Source: Homalodisca vitripennis (taxonomy: Eukaryota > Arthropoda > Insecta > Hemiptera > Cicadellidae). From it: 64,000 nt of DNA. Below, one piece after another: positions 48,401 to 60,260 of the stretch. The stretch spans positions 25,901,001 to 25,965,000 of the forward strand of contig NC_060211.1 of the NCBI RefSeq assembly GCF_021130785.1, written 5' to 3'. The stretch's first letter is position 1; each line of letters opens with the position of its first letter. The notes under the pieces were generated by a model. That model was not told the origin of the DNA. It was given only the letters and a program-made list of their open reading frames with translations, and did not search any database. The position numbers were made by a program, and so were the translations under genes.

Positions 48401-49349
48401 TGTCTGGAAAATTTTGTATAACTATTCTGAGTCTTTTTTTATCTGTCTTTGAAAAGTTTTATTTATACTAAAGCAAATAACACAATTATTAAAAACAATG
48501 TTAATCTTATGTATTCAAACCTATGTACTAAATTTGGTTTTTTTATTTAACTAATTTTAGAGATAATAATTTAGTTATAAAAATACAAAATGGCGGTTAG
48601 CGGCTAAACAAGGATTTTCTCGAACTATTTTACATTCAATGTTTTGTTTGAAGTTATGAGTACTATCAGCCATAGAAGTTTTGACATCCATTGTGAACAC
48701 TCAGTATATCAATAAGCACCCAAACTTCTTTTATTTCTATCTCTTAAGTGTGACTAATTGAATGTATAAAGGATAAAACACAACAAATGTAATGTTTTTC
48801 TGAACAAACAATAAAAATATCGGAAAGTAAAAATGTCAACCTTTGGATTATTATTTGGTGTATTATTATACACCTTGTAAATAAGTCATTACTTAAAAAA
48901 TCGAGAACGAAACATTGAAAGTGTTAAATTAAGATGGCCTCCAAATACAACCAGGCTCTTCAGTCTGATGGATATATTTCATCACATGATTTCCCTTTAA
49001 ACGACGACTTTACCTGGCTGCGGATCAGCGTTCACTCCATTTAACCGATGGACACCAAATTTCAATCCTCTGGGCAAAATTCCAACTAAACTTATCCTAC
49101 GTACAGACAGACATGAACTGAAATACTTTCATCTTAATCTGGGCGAAGGAGCTGATCGCTCGGCCGATAATAAGCTTCAAATTGTCATAGAACCTTTTCA
49201 GGAAAATGACAAAAATGAGGTGAAAACAGTGTTGAGGTTTAATTCGCTTACGTTACGTAAATAGAATTTTCTGTGTCATTCAGCTAGACTGAACAATATT
49301 CGCAGAGGTGTAAAATCTACAAGGGCGAGTCTTAATTCAGTGACAGCTA
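48401..49349. other. Intergenic, possible decayed repeats
   Basis: No supported gene. caaaatggcggttagcggc at 48588 and gaacactcagtat near 48694 have the look of MITE parts, but no pairing arms were confirmed. Confidence 0.3.
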
Positions 49350-49560
49350 TTTCCAGCCGGCAGGCGGCAGTAGGTAGGTGGCGGGGCTCGCGGCGCCGTC
49401 AGCTTGGACGCCATTTAACATTGCGTTGGAATTATTCATGAGTACAACAATGACGCGAGGGAGACGGGGCAGTCGCTGATGGACGATGGCTCTGTATTGT
49501 TTTATGGAAATGGAACGGAACGATTGTATCGGAGGGTCACTTTTATTAAATCAAATTCCG
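49350..49560. promoter_or_regulatory. GC-rich noncoding island
   Basis: Includes ggcggggctcgcggcgccgt and ttggaattattcatgag. The aattattcatgag or ataattcatgag core recurs in another GC island near 61607. No coding frame with character is seen; it is a candidate regulatory element. Confidence 0.3.
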
Positions 49561-50018
49561 AAATGTCCAAACATTGGTTTTAAATCACTATCATATATTT
49601 TTACACCGTCAAACAAGCCAAGCTATACTCTTTGGTACGAATCTATAGCACATTGAATAAGCCAAGAGGATAGAAATTGCAATTGAACTGGTAGTGTACG
49701 TCGGTGCTTATGGCTGAAATAAGTCCATTTGTTAGAGGAACAGCATTGGTAGTGAGTCTCAAAGCCCTTAAACTTTCCAAATCAAACTCCAAAGGAGCTT
49801 AACAGTTTATCTCCGAGTTGAAAACAAAGAAATTAAATTTTCCACCTCAGTGATCCAATCTTCTGTGAAATATATAGCGAGTGAGATAGAAGATGTTCTT
49901 CCTATACCGGCGTTTTACAAAAGGCTACTGTACTAACAACTTGATAGATTATATAACTTGGGATTTTAGTGTTTCAACATGTCTTACAGACCACAGCATA
50001 TACAATGTTATATCAAGT

Positions 50019-50340
50019 AGGTGAATAAGGAAATAGTTCTGGGACAAATATTTTAATTGCAAGGCATCGGAGAGCTACGATTAATTGTTCAAACTATAAA
50101 GTTTATGAGCTACAGAGGCAGATTTTATAACAGGTGTTTGCTTAAATATTATGTAAAATGGGTAAAGAGACGGGTTTGTAAATGAACTAAGAAAATAGCT
50201 CTGAGAAAACTTGTTTAATTGTAAGGCATCGGAGAGCTACGATTAATTAAACTAGAAAGTTATGAGCTAAAGAGTAAGATTTTGTAATAGTTGTTTGCTT
50301 AAATATTATTTAAAATGAGTTTGTACAGAGATCCATAGGC
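50019..50340. repeat. Two tandem units of about 161 bp
   Basis: aaggcatcggagagctacga followed by ttaatt occurs at 50061 and 50223, with matching flanks on both sides (gtttgcttaaatattat; aaatagttctg/aaatagctctg). The two units are diverged by several substitutions and small indels. Confidence 0.85.
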
Positions 50341-50599
50341 TTTTTGAATTCTATATGTGAAGCATTAAATGGTTTACGTGTATTGACTACAATGCCCCCC
50401 TAATAAAAGGTTCTGAGTAGCATTGTATTGAATGATAACTAATTCGTATTAGTAACTATAGACTTGTAGAATTCATAACTACAAATATCTTTGTAGATAG
50501 CCCTTAACTACTTCTAGCTCCTCCAAATCTTGGCATAAAATTTGAAGTCTGATAGTTTGAGATCCTCAGAAAAATCCTTAATATTTAAATTTCCTAATC

Positions 50600-51006
50600 A
50601 TACTCTTTCTATTCTAGAATTCTTGTCCACGTTACCTGATCACAGATTATCCCCGAATTAGTCTGTGAAATTTCACACATCTGTCGTAAATCTGTTCCGT
50701 TTTCTCAGAGCTTGTAGTTTTTCAGCTCCAAACTTGATTTCAATTCTCTTGTATCCAAGATTTTTTCTTACACAATTATTATTTAAACTACTATATCTGT
50801 GCAATACATATCCTCAAGCGGACCCATATCCTCTTGATCTTGAAACTACCTGTTCTATTACTGATGACCGTAGAACTACTGCTATTCTGCTTCCTACTCA
50901 TTTTGCACCTTTTAATTTTTCTCTGAAATCTTTTTGTCGTATTTCTATATATTATATTCAATTAATTATATGTGATCATTACATTTGGTCTCGTAATCTG
51001 CGATAA
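50600..51006 (+). pseudogene. Possible non-LTR RT C-terminal fragment
   Basis: The plus-strand frame ending at 51006 contains LLFKLLYLCNTYPQADPYPL and DRRTTAILLPTHFAPFNFSL followed by KSFCR. This resembles the region after the RT domain in LINE ORF2 proteins (small hydrophobic helices, then RR-T..L..P, then SF). No catalytic RT motif is present. It would be an old, truncated insertion of a different family from the one at 5480-6095. Confidence 0.35.
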
Positions 51007-52129
51007 ATGGGTTTCAATAATCATATGATTTATCATGTATATTCTGATTGGTAAATCTACCTATGTATGAGACATATTTATCTTTCATATTTACACAAAT
51101 GGAAAGGTGTTGAATTATTTAACAAAGGAAATTACATAATAAAACGGGATAATATATAGGATAAAGTGTAGTAATAAATAATCCAATATAGTACCAATCG
51201 TTTAATTAGTACTTGTTCAGTTTTCGTAATAACGAAGCTTTGCGATGGAACTGTGGAGTGAGGATTTATGAGGATTTTTATTTAGAAAAATCTTATTATA
51301 TTTTCAATAAACACTTTAAATATAACGTATTACAATGAAAACTTAAACATAAAATTCGTTATGATAATAATTATTTGTTTCTGAAGCATAGCATTAGGCA
51401 ATTGGCCTTTAGTACAATAATGTTGCATAATCGACAAAAGCTTGTGCAAAATAAATAATCCGTTGTAAAAGCTTTAGTAGTGTGTTGAGAAAACTAAATG
51501 GCTATTAGTAGATCGTGTAGTCTACTAAACAATTAATGTTATTTAAGAGTAAAAGTGTATACGTTTTATTTCAATGGTAACTACATTTACTCTAACTTTT
51601 AATACTCGTGGATAAGCGTAGAGTTTTGTAATAGTCTGTTCAAAAACAATTGCAAATAGCTATACAACTAATGTGGGGTTTACACCTCACATAAATAATC
51701 AATAAATATAGAACTAGTATAAGACCAATACTTAAAAAATGGACTCGCGTTATACAATTATCTACCCCGTCATAAATCGATTCATTAACATTATCTGTTG
51801 TTTCCTGGTAATTAATTCACTGTGATTTATGATTATATGGTAATCAAGTTTACGATGAAAGAGGGAAAGTACCCTTTTAATGGAGGGGAGCAGTTATAAT
51901 TACGTAGGGGGTTGAAGAGAACGCAATAAATATTTTCTGATTGGCACAGCTAGTATGCGTGCTTTTCTGTTATGTGTATAGCGTAACTAAAAGCGCTTAT
52001 CATAATATTACATACATATAACAACTATGTGTAAGTGCTATAAATATTACGTTCTCTGTTGCTCACTGTCATATAAATCATATTAAGTAGTCTAAAAGGA
52101 CACACCGAGGGCCTTAAAATGACAGGATG
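51007..52129. other. AT-rich stretch, nothing identified
   Basis: No supported gene or repeat is seen. Confidence 0.4.
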
Positions 52130-52350
52130 TTCAATAAGAATGTTTAGCCTCTGCACTCGAAGGCAGTATTTATAATTTGTCATTGGAGCTCCTAAGGCTA
52201 GCTCTACTGGCCACCGCCATTTTGTCGGAAGCGCGGAATAATTTTTGCCGTAATTTTATCTCAGCTTGTGTGTCCAGCTGTAGTGGCCAAGATATAACAC
52301 GTCCATAGCTCGTAAGGCTAGCAACACTGGCCACTAATCATAGCAGTTAT
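52130..52350. other. GC-richer block, possible repeat remnant
   Basis: Contains two near-copies of gctcctaaggctagctctac / gctcgtaaggctagcaacac, each followed by tggccac (52187 and 52307), so a short internal duplication is visible. No coding frame is seen. Confidence 0.4.
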
Positions 52351-52610
52351 TTTCTAATATTCTCTTTGTTTTATAATGAATAGTGAGTGTTGGAACCTAT
52401 TTTAAAATAATTTTTTAATTAAAGCAGTATATTTTAAATTAGCCTTTAGTTTTTTCATCTCTACAGTAAACATTGATTATGCAAATAAGATGAATGACGC
52501 GTAGTGGGCCTATTCACTGAAGTGATAGAAACCTAAAAAGTTTTACTAGAAGACGTGTGCTAATTATTCTTGAATACACGCATGTATGAATTTTTTTTAA
52601 AATAGAATTC

Positions 52611-52648
52611 TTTTTACGTAGTCAAACTTTTGTTTGACTACGTAAAAA
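52611..52648. repeat. Perfect 17-bp hairpin
   Basis: tttttacgtagtcaaac (52611-52627), loop tttt, gtttgactacgtaaaaa (52632-52648). The loop is only 4 nt. Confidence 0.9.
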
Positions 52649-52724
52649 AATTTAATAACTGGGAAAAATTAAAAATAGTTCACGTCTGAATATAATATAA
52701 CTGTAAACACCTACATTATAACAT

Positions 52725-52730
<6 letters not shown>

Positions 52731-52759
<29 letters not shown>
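52731..52759. repeat. (TA)n microsatellite
   Basis: About 14 TA dinucleotides. Confidence 0.95.
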
Positions 52760-52764
<5 letters not shown>

Positions 52765-52915
52765 AACAACCTAGTGTAAAAGTTACATTTCCAAAATCTC
52801 GTATGTTTATCTTTGCATTAGAAAGATTCACTAGAAATCAATTTTAAATTATTTTTAATTTTTTCTTTACGTTTTAAATGAATTTTTAAATAAAGCGGAG
52901 GAAATTTAAAAATAA

Positions 52916-53107
52916 TTCCAATCTGGGGAGGCAAAAGCAAATATAGCCGCCGAGCTGCCTATGAATGTAGCGCGGCCATCTGTACGAGTTGTGAGGACAA
53001 ACTACGGCAAAACTAACGCGAGGTGTCTGCAACCTTGTTGCTGGCCTTTCGAGCGCAAAGGTGACAAGACTGTGTGTACTAAAATAGTATTTGTTAGAAC
53101 ATTTTAA
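52916..53107 (+). other. GC-rich open stretch of uncertain nature
   Basis: In an AT-rich setting, the plus-strand frame 52916-53107 is open for about 63 codons to a TAA. It reads AKANIAAELPMNVARPSVRV, then VRTNYGKTNARCLQPCCWPF with four Cys in total. It has no upstream ATG-proximal signal or clean acceptor that I can defend. It could be a coding exon remnant, part of a repeat or a regulatory island. Confidence 0.2.
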
Positions 53108-54373
53108 TATACTTCAAAGATCAATGACAATTAATGTTATTACAATAAACTCAATTTATACTACTGTACTTAAGTCATACTCTTATAAGTAGATCCACTT
53201 GGCTAGGTTTACGCGATCATTCATGTATCCGTACTTATTATTTTTGTATCTCTCCTGTAAAAGCAAGGTTTAATTTATTTTTTCTTTAAGAATAAACGTA
53301 GCTTTAAAAATTCACAATACCATAACAAGCATGCTTGTGAGAAAAGAGAGAAATCAGGAAAAAAGAGAAATAAGGAGATTAAAATAAGAGACCAGTGAGG
53401 AAGAGAGACAGAGGTATAAAAGAGAGGCGGAGAAAAGTAAGAATTCATCGCTTCAATTCAGATCTTAAGTGCGGGATATAAAAATAACGTTACAGAGCTA
53501 CTTTCATGTGCTCATTATAATATTTCCTTTTATTGGCTGTGCGACTTAACGATGATTGCTTATTTCTATATGTTTCCAAGTATTAATGATAGGTTTTGCT
53601 CAGTATCACACATCATATCACAGTCCAAGCGTTATTGCTAGCAAATACCAATGTATTGTTCCGATGACTGGAAAATCGGAAATATTGTAATTTTTTGGAT
53701 TCTATACAGATTATACATAATGACGCACTATTATACATAATGGCGCACTATTAATGTAAATTACTGAAAAATGACTGTCGTGTATCAATATTTTTATTTG
53801 TAGAGTCTGTTCAGTCAGTTTTAAGAATTTCTAACAAGCCGAAATAAAAACCTTAAAAACTGTACAGAGAATTCCCATTCCTAAAAACGCATTTAAACTA
53901 GTAATTTTAATAAAATAATAATAGTAAGAAATAAAATAATTTGATAACAGTTTTTGATATTAAAATATAAACATTTAATTAACATTTTAGAAAAGATAAA
54001 ATGACAAGGAACACCACTGACCTTATTCAAAGGCCATCGCTTTCAGCTGCGCTTAGGAAGTACAATGTTCTCAGATCTCCTTCATCATGTTTATTATATT
54101 CCAAAATAATGTTTTGCTATCATTTAAGTAAACATATGGCAAAAGAGATTGTAGTACTATGTGTTATACCCCTCACTGGCTAATGACATCTTAATTCATA
54201 CAAAGAGTTTGCTAAAGTAAACCATAAGACTGCATTTAAAATTTGTTGAGATTTATAACACTACAGTATAAAAAATTTGAGTTAATGTTTTTATTTATAA
54301 AAAACAAAGGTAAGTGGTTTATGGAACATTTTGAGTTTCAGAGTATTAAGTATATACGTTAAGGTATGTTGCA
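53108..54373. other. AT-rich stretch, nothing identified
   Basis: A purine-rich patch (gaaaagagagaaatcaggaa and neighbours) lies at 53338-53440. No supported gene. Confidence 0.4.
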
Positions 54374-54375
54374 AG

Positions 54376-54606
54376 TTTTTTTTTTAAGGAGAGGCCGATC
54401 CCCTTTTAAGCCTTATTCTGTCCGCCCTCGTGGGCCACTGGCCTGTGCGAGGAATCTTATCAAACAGAATAAGGGGGAGAGTCAATACAGTACAAGGTCG
54501 ATGGTACTGATAAAAAGTGCAATGGTCACAGACAGGACTTGAACCTGCGTTATCTCTAACTCGGACGCAAAGTGCAACGCCTTTAGACCGCTCCGAACTC
54601 CCGATG
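54376..54606 (-). mobile_element. Leu/Ser-tRNA-like SINE, minus-strand copy
   Basis: Starts on the plus strand with a T run and aaggagaggccgatcccctt. It runs through the body (aacagaataagggggagagt; gatggtactgataaaaagtg) to the tRNA-like head, with the B box as ggttcaagtcctg on the minus strand. It matches 40895-41130 over its full length, and the two copies differ mainly in the tRNA-like head. Confidence 0.85.
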
Positions 54607-56229
54607 TAATTATATTACTAAGTTAAATCAATATTCAATACGAAACAACCAAAGTTCTCTCAATTTAAGAAAAGGGTGATGTCTCAGGTACTAATCTGAT
54701 TATATTATGTGTTGTTTTCACGTTCACGGTATTATGTATTTTCAATTTGCATTAGTAAAACACATTTTTTAACATCCTATAACTTTATACTACGTACGTC
54801 CAGTAATTCACAACTATTTACAATCTAATCAATGTGGTTTTGGAAAATTAAAATTTTTCGTCACTATCTGAAGAACTCCTAACATCAGAATATTTTGTTA
54901 CTTAAATTGCCAAACATTCGTATTTCATGTTTTGTACAGAAAACAATATTTCACATCAATATACTACATTATTAACTACTAACAACTTTAAATAGTCGGT
55001 ATACATGTGAATATAAGTAGGTTGACAACACCGAGTATTGTCTTTTCCACTGTCACATCGCGCTCCGAAATAGTTAAAGGAAACAGATGTGATAAAAGTT
55101 ATAATCTTTTAAACTTGTTAGCAAGAGTGAAAAGTTTTCATAAAGAACAATTGGAGGAAACTAGGAGGTAAAGTGTGTGCTCATTTGTTCTCTTACTGTG
55201 GCGACAAACTTTGTAGAGACTTGTCTAAGGCAGCTCTCCCGGTATTTCAGTGTGCTTATAAAAGCGCTTCAAGAGATTACTCTACTTCAAAACTTGTTCT
55301 AACTATTTCTGTTCACAAACGTTCATTTCTTGGCCTAGTTTTAGTTTTCAAGTTAATTATATTGCTTAGTACTTGGCACGTATTTCTAAATTTTAAGTTA
55401 GTTTACTGTTTGCCAAGTTTCGTGTTACGACACAAAGTTTCGTATATGTATTTAATATCTATTCTATTCTAGCTATAAGTGCAATAGCTGTGAGTAATGG
55501 AAAATGAAGCACACTTAGCTTGATACTGTTCTGATTACAGTATATTATGTAAAAGAATTTGGACAACAAGCTAGCGAGTATTGTGTTACATATCTATAAT
55601 ATTCTAAATATTGTGTTCACAGTCAAGTATCTACAATAAGCCACAGTACACAATGCTAAAAATCTCTCAAACTCTTGCTACATTAAAGAATGTCAAATAT
55701 TGATAATAATATACAGTATAGAATGCAGTGTCATAATATTACAGTTATCAGTTAATCCTAATAATATTATAAATGCGAAAGTGCCTAGTTTTTGTTTTTT
55801 TTCTTTTGCGTTTAAACTACTCAACTGAATGTACTGAAATTTTTAACCATGGACATTCTTATAGTTCCTTGCGATGAATATATGCCTATTCTTATTTCAA
55901 AAAAGTCCCTCTGGGCTACGCCCCACTTGTGTTTAAAGCAGCAAAAAGTCCCATCTTGGCCGCTAAAGCTGTGAAATATTAATTGAAAGAGCCTGTAAAA
56001 TGTAATCATCTCTAAGTGTTAACCATTAGTTTTCACGCTGATTTTATATTTAAGCGATTAAGTAAGTTCTAATCTACCTTACAAAATGTCATAAAATATT
56101 AGATGATCAGAATTTGACTAGAAAAATTTCTTTAAAACAGTCAGGAAGAACTAAGCTAGATGAAAGTTTGCTGCACTGTTCTTTGAACTAATGTACCGAT
56201 TACCGATTCTAGATAACCATAGAATAAAA
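54607..56229. other. AT-rich stretch, one unexplained 99-codon frame
   Basis: The plus strand is open for 99 codons at 55173-55472, starting from GTG, with a hydrophobic C-terminal half. There is no domain, promoter or splice signal that I can support. I do not call it a gene. Confidence 0.35.
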
Positions 56230-56395
56230 AAATACTAAGACCGAAGTAAATTACAATGGCCATAAATATAAGATTTTTTCAGGTTTTTTTTATCGTGGCA
56301 AAGATGTCGGAAATAGAAACTCACTCAAACCAGAAATTTTCATACAAGTGCAAAACCTACGAAATTGCGTGCGAGGCCGAGGGTAACTGCTAGGT
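56230..56395 (+). mobile_element. Degraded Helitron 3' end
   Basis: acaatggccataaatataag, then tcgtggcaaagatg, ccagaaattttcatacaagt and gcgtgcgaggccgagggtaa ending tgCTAG parallels the last 170 bp of the Helitron at 17011-17505. The 5' end was not found. Confidence 0.65.
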
Positions 56396-56613
56396 ATTTA
56401 AATAAAAATACTATAAAACATACATAACATGACTAAAATCTGATGTATCTAAACATATCTGACATAGCTTCATTGGTTCTTTTATAAAGGAGTGCCCAGA
56501 ATATTGATGTCTTTATTTACGTAACGTTTACAGTAATGTTCCATTAAAAATTCGGTTTCCTTTTTTAATTTCAGTCAGTTTCCACGTATTTCGCTGAAAG
56601 AATTATTTTTTAA

Positions 56614-57632
56614 CCCTCCAACTGGCAGTCATTTTTTCCTGTAGTGGCGGCATGTTTTCGAGCCTCGTGCAAGGGTTTTTTAAAAAATTTATTAAAAATA
56701 TAAATTAAAAGTAATATATATAGAAGTATATATTTTTGTGTTCAGAATTAAACATATAATAATATTAGTATTTAAATTTGGCCTTAAAAAAATGTTTACT
56801 AAAATTTCTTTTCCATGAAATTCAAAATTTACATTTTTTTTTTTTTTATTTGGGGGGGACCATACCTAGCAAACCAAGTTATAGTAAGAAAACTATAAAA
56901 GTGAGAGTACCATTGTGTGTCAAATTTATTCTAGTTTCAGAAACACATAAGCATTATACAAATTTATGAAACTATAATAACACTATATAACAAAAAGCAG
57001 CGATGCGCATAAATTGTGAAAATAGGGTGTATATGTAAGAGTTTGCTAATAAAAAGTTTTACTAATACAGTTTTACTTCTATACATGTTATATTGCATAT
57101 TTTATTACTCAGAATGAAGTAAATTATACAGCAGTAGTAAAATAAATTCCATAACTTTTTTTTGAAGAGTCGAAAAAAGTTTCATTTTGTCATTACTCAA
57201 AAATTTTGCGAAAAATTTTCGAGAAATTTATTTATTCTAAAATATATTTATTTGCACTACTGCAATATTTAACAATTCACCACACACTAAACACAACACT
57301 AAAACACAAATAAACCTACTAAAACTTACTAATAAACACGACTCGTCACATCAACAACTCAGACGGCATCGACAACATGGCGGTCACATCTTTTACGTTC
57401 CAAACTACAAACTTGGTACGTTGCAACTACAATATAAAGAGGAATAAAACTATAGTATTCCTTAGGCTTTTTTTTCCCCGAATCCAATGGTGCATGAATC
57501 GAATCGATACGTTGCCGGAATATACTGTTATGAGTGATTATGCAAGGGAATGTTTGTTTATCAAAATTTTGACGAACAACAATCCGCTAAGGGTTATGTT
57601 TATCAAAATTTTGATAAACAACAGTTGGAGGG
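56614..57632. mobile_element. Non-autonomous piggyBac-like element, 1019 bp
   Basis: Begins CCCTCCAACTG directly after TTAA (56610-56613) and ends CAGTTGGAGGG directly before TTAA (57633-57636). These are perfect 11-bp terminal inverted repeats and a TTAA target duplication, the hallmark of the piggyBac superfamily. Two subterminal copies of tatcaaaattttga lie near the right end (57560 and 57600). No transposase is encoded; the 109-codon frame at 57377-57706 runs out past the terminal repeat and is not a gene. Confidence 0.8.
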
Positions 57633-57636
57633 TTAA

Positions 57637-59279
57637 TAGTGACACGGATGCTCACTACACATGGTGTATAACAGCCCTTGGTTCATCAATAGGCATTACA
57701 AAGTGAAGTTGGCCGTTGGTAACTGACACAGTTTAAGCCGATTACGATACAGCTGTTTTTTGTTCGCTAACATTATTAGCAGGCTCCCTCTGCCGCTTTC
57801 AGCTTCGTAACTGTATTTAACAATTCGTGCCAGAGGGGCGCTTCCCAATGACAAAGTAGACATAGTTTCCTCAAAAATCTTTCCTCAAACAATATCTACA
57901 TTTATCAGTGCGATAGTAATTTTTGCTTTCACATATAAGTTTATTTTAAGGATACTGTTTGATAAAAAGGACCCCAAAATAATAGTCAATAAAATTATTA
58001 ACATGTAATTACAAATTTTAAATATATGAAATAAAATATAAAAATTTAACTTAAAAATAATGATAGTTTATTTATTTTAATTTTACACATCCATACTATT
58101 GAAAGTATGAATAATTTATGTAAATATTTTAAATTATTAATAAATTGTATTGAAGAAAGTGATGAAGTGTCAAGAAAAGGATTGAAATACTTTCATAAAT
58201 TAATTGAAATTGATTTCAAGTGTTTATAAAGTGTAGAATTTTCATATTATCAATCAAAATACTGATTGTGAATATAGATTCGGTCTAGCCTTTTTAAAAC
58301 AAGGTTTTCCGTTACGATTGCAAATATAATTTCAAGCCCATAGCTAATTTTTCCTCTGGATATCCTTTGGTCAGATAAGGAGACATACACAATACAGGAA
58401 AAAAAAACAATTTTATATCCTCTATAGACTGACAAAAAGATAGTTCTGGTGAGGTAGAGAGGGTGCTTCAAGTGAGGGGTGTGCTGAAATCAGATCTTTT
58501 AAGGTTGCTTTTTACCCTATTATTGTTTTTCTTTTCATTTTATGAATATATGAATACTCTGCAGGTATTAATATGTCACTTGTTAAAATCTCATACGATT
58601 ATGCTCAGCTTGTTTAGAAATTTATTTATTCTGCTATTTTCTCATTACGATTATGGTTACCCATAAGACTTATATAAAAATATTTGCTGACGATCAGCCA
58701 AATCCAATGGCGTGATAATATGCTCTGTCACCGAAATCAGTATTGCTATTATATCAATGAAACCTCATGAAAAATTTGAAACATTAGGTTTTTGAGATAT
58801 GGAGCAGCCAGACCAACAGACAGACAGACAAAATTTTTTTCTAGCTTCACGAATGATTCGCTAAAGATAATAAGTATTAGATTTTGTGTTTTAAAATAAA
58901 ATACATCAAGAAACATTTATAACAAGATTTCTCCTAATATTGTTGAATGATGTAATCATTCGAGGGTCAGAAACAATTTCATTTCTTTCTCTTTGTGTCT
59001 ATGACTGTCGATACACGATATGTTGAAAACGAACCGACATGATATTCTATATTGGAACTTGCATGATGCTTCATTTCTAAATGAGCTATAATAAATTTTA
59101 ACGAAGGTTCATGTCACCATGGGATTTGGCTGTGTGTTGGTGTAAAATGTAAAAATATAAATTTCAAATTAAATTATATGTAATCATGATGGTCTCGAGA
59201 AAAAAGCGGAACTGTTAATAAATTTATAACAATCACATCATTTTAAGCATGTGAAGTACTATATAGTGTAGTAATGGAC
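57637..59279. other. AT-rich stretch, possible repeat at 58680-58840
   Basis: No supported gene. The patch 58680-58840 (gctgacgatcagccaaatcc ... cagacagacagac) ends in GACA repeats like the one at 648-665 and may be a dispersed repeat. Confidence 0.35.
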
Positions 59280-59657
59280 TTGAAATTGTGCATGCATCCT
59301 GTTACGCGACACGTGGTGTGGCGTACTTCTACCTTGTTATAAAAACTATTTTATCGTTAACGATGCTAATCAACGAGCCTCAGACCGTAAAACCTCCTGA
59401 ATTGCTTCTGGTGGCATAACTGTATGATCCCAGCAATCAGCTGACTCATCTTGTGATCACGTAGATCACGTAGTCCAGCTTGGCACCGTGTGTCATTTAT
59501 GACGCGATTTTAAAGCAATCACCACGCATTCTACTTGTCCTCGAATAACAACAAACAGTCACGTTCACGCCAGAGCACGTCCCGCTTTTTAATAAAAAAA
59601 AACACACACACACACGTTTTAAATAAAATCCGCTCAAAAGTTAAACGAGTAATTGAA
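59280..59657 (+). promoter_or_regulatory. Possible promoter region
   Basis: A GC-richer block contains ttgttataaaaactatt (TATA-like, about 59336), a doubled gatcacgtagatcacgtag (59455-59473) and an imperfect (AC)n at 59600-59616. It precedes a candidate first exon. Weak evidence. Confidence 0.25.
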
Positions 59658-59740
59658 ATGGGAGGGGACTGCTCTGTTCCAACAATGGTATTCTACGCTC
59701 CTCAATTATTGGAAGTTAAATGGACGCATTCAGCCATCCG
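59658..59740 (+). CDS. Candidate first coding exon of an unknown plus-strand gene
   Basis: ATG at 59658 opens MGGDCSVPTMVFYAPQLL, then EVKWTHSAI. The exon stops exactly at a strong donor, ccatccg followed by gtaagt (59741-59746), in phase 2 with CG left over. The base composition is less AT-rich than the flanks. There is no hydrophobic signal; MGGxxS could be an N-myristoylation context, which is speculation. No downstream exon was found before the end of the window, so a long first intron or a chance match are both possible. Confidence 0.35.
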
Positions 59741-60119
59741 GTAAGTGGATTATAAATAATATGATAATTTAGTCCAAACACCGAGCTTGTGAATCGTATC
59801 ATTACCGAATATACCGCTTTGTAGTCCTGAGGCTGTTCCACTGTTCAAAAACCTTTTGTTCAATAGTTTAGATATTAAAGATCAATAATTATGTGATACT
59901 TTACTCCGAGCCTGTTAATAGTATCATCACTGATATGTACCAATTTTTAGTCCCTATGCTGTTTCAACTGTTCAAAACCTTCTGATACAACAATGTAGAT
60001 ATTAGTGATTATAGATAATTTACTACTCACACTGAGCTTGTGAATAGTATCATTCATTATAGATTAATATATTTATATTTTTATAGATATTTCTGGTGTC
60101 AAAACTATCTAAAGAGTTC
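59741..60119. other. AT-rich stretch with a weak internal repeat
   Basis: The phrase gagc(c/t)tgtgaatagtatcat recurs about three times (near 59780, 59920 and 60032) at irregular 110-140 bp spacing, with ctgttccactgttcaaaa and ctgtttcaactgttcaaaa between. This is a diverged tandem repeat of about 125 bp. Confidence 0.5.
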
Positions 60120-60260
60120 GTTTTTAACTATTTTGCCGGCCACGTTTTCTTTTGATGTCTTCAGACGAACTTGACTCTAGATTCCAGGAATCAAGTTTGG
60201 GACAGCGTCACATTCTATACTAAGAGGAAGGCGAACTGGCGTAAAATTCAATATTCACTA
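60120..60260 (+). repeat. Fold-back dispersed repeat, copy 4 (partial)
   Basis: gatgtcttcagacgaacttg, then attccaggaatcaagtttgg, gacagcgtcacattctatac and ggcgaactggcg match the family at 2295 and 12660-13350. It includes the segment between the arms that the 41143 copy carries inverted. Confidence 0.55.

Noticed and set aside
55173..55472. 99-codon frame starting at GTG
   Set aside because: Non-ATG start, hydrophobic low-complexity content and no gene signals.
57377..57706. 109-codon plus-strand frame
   Set aside because: It crosses the right terminal repeat and TTAA of the piggyBac-like element and has no domain.
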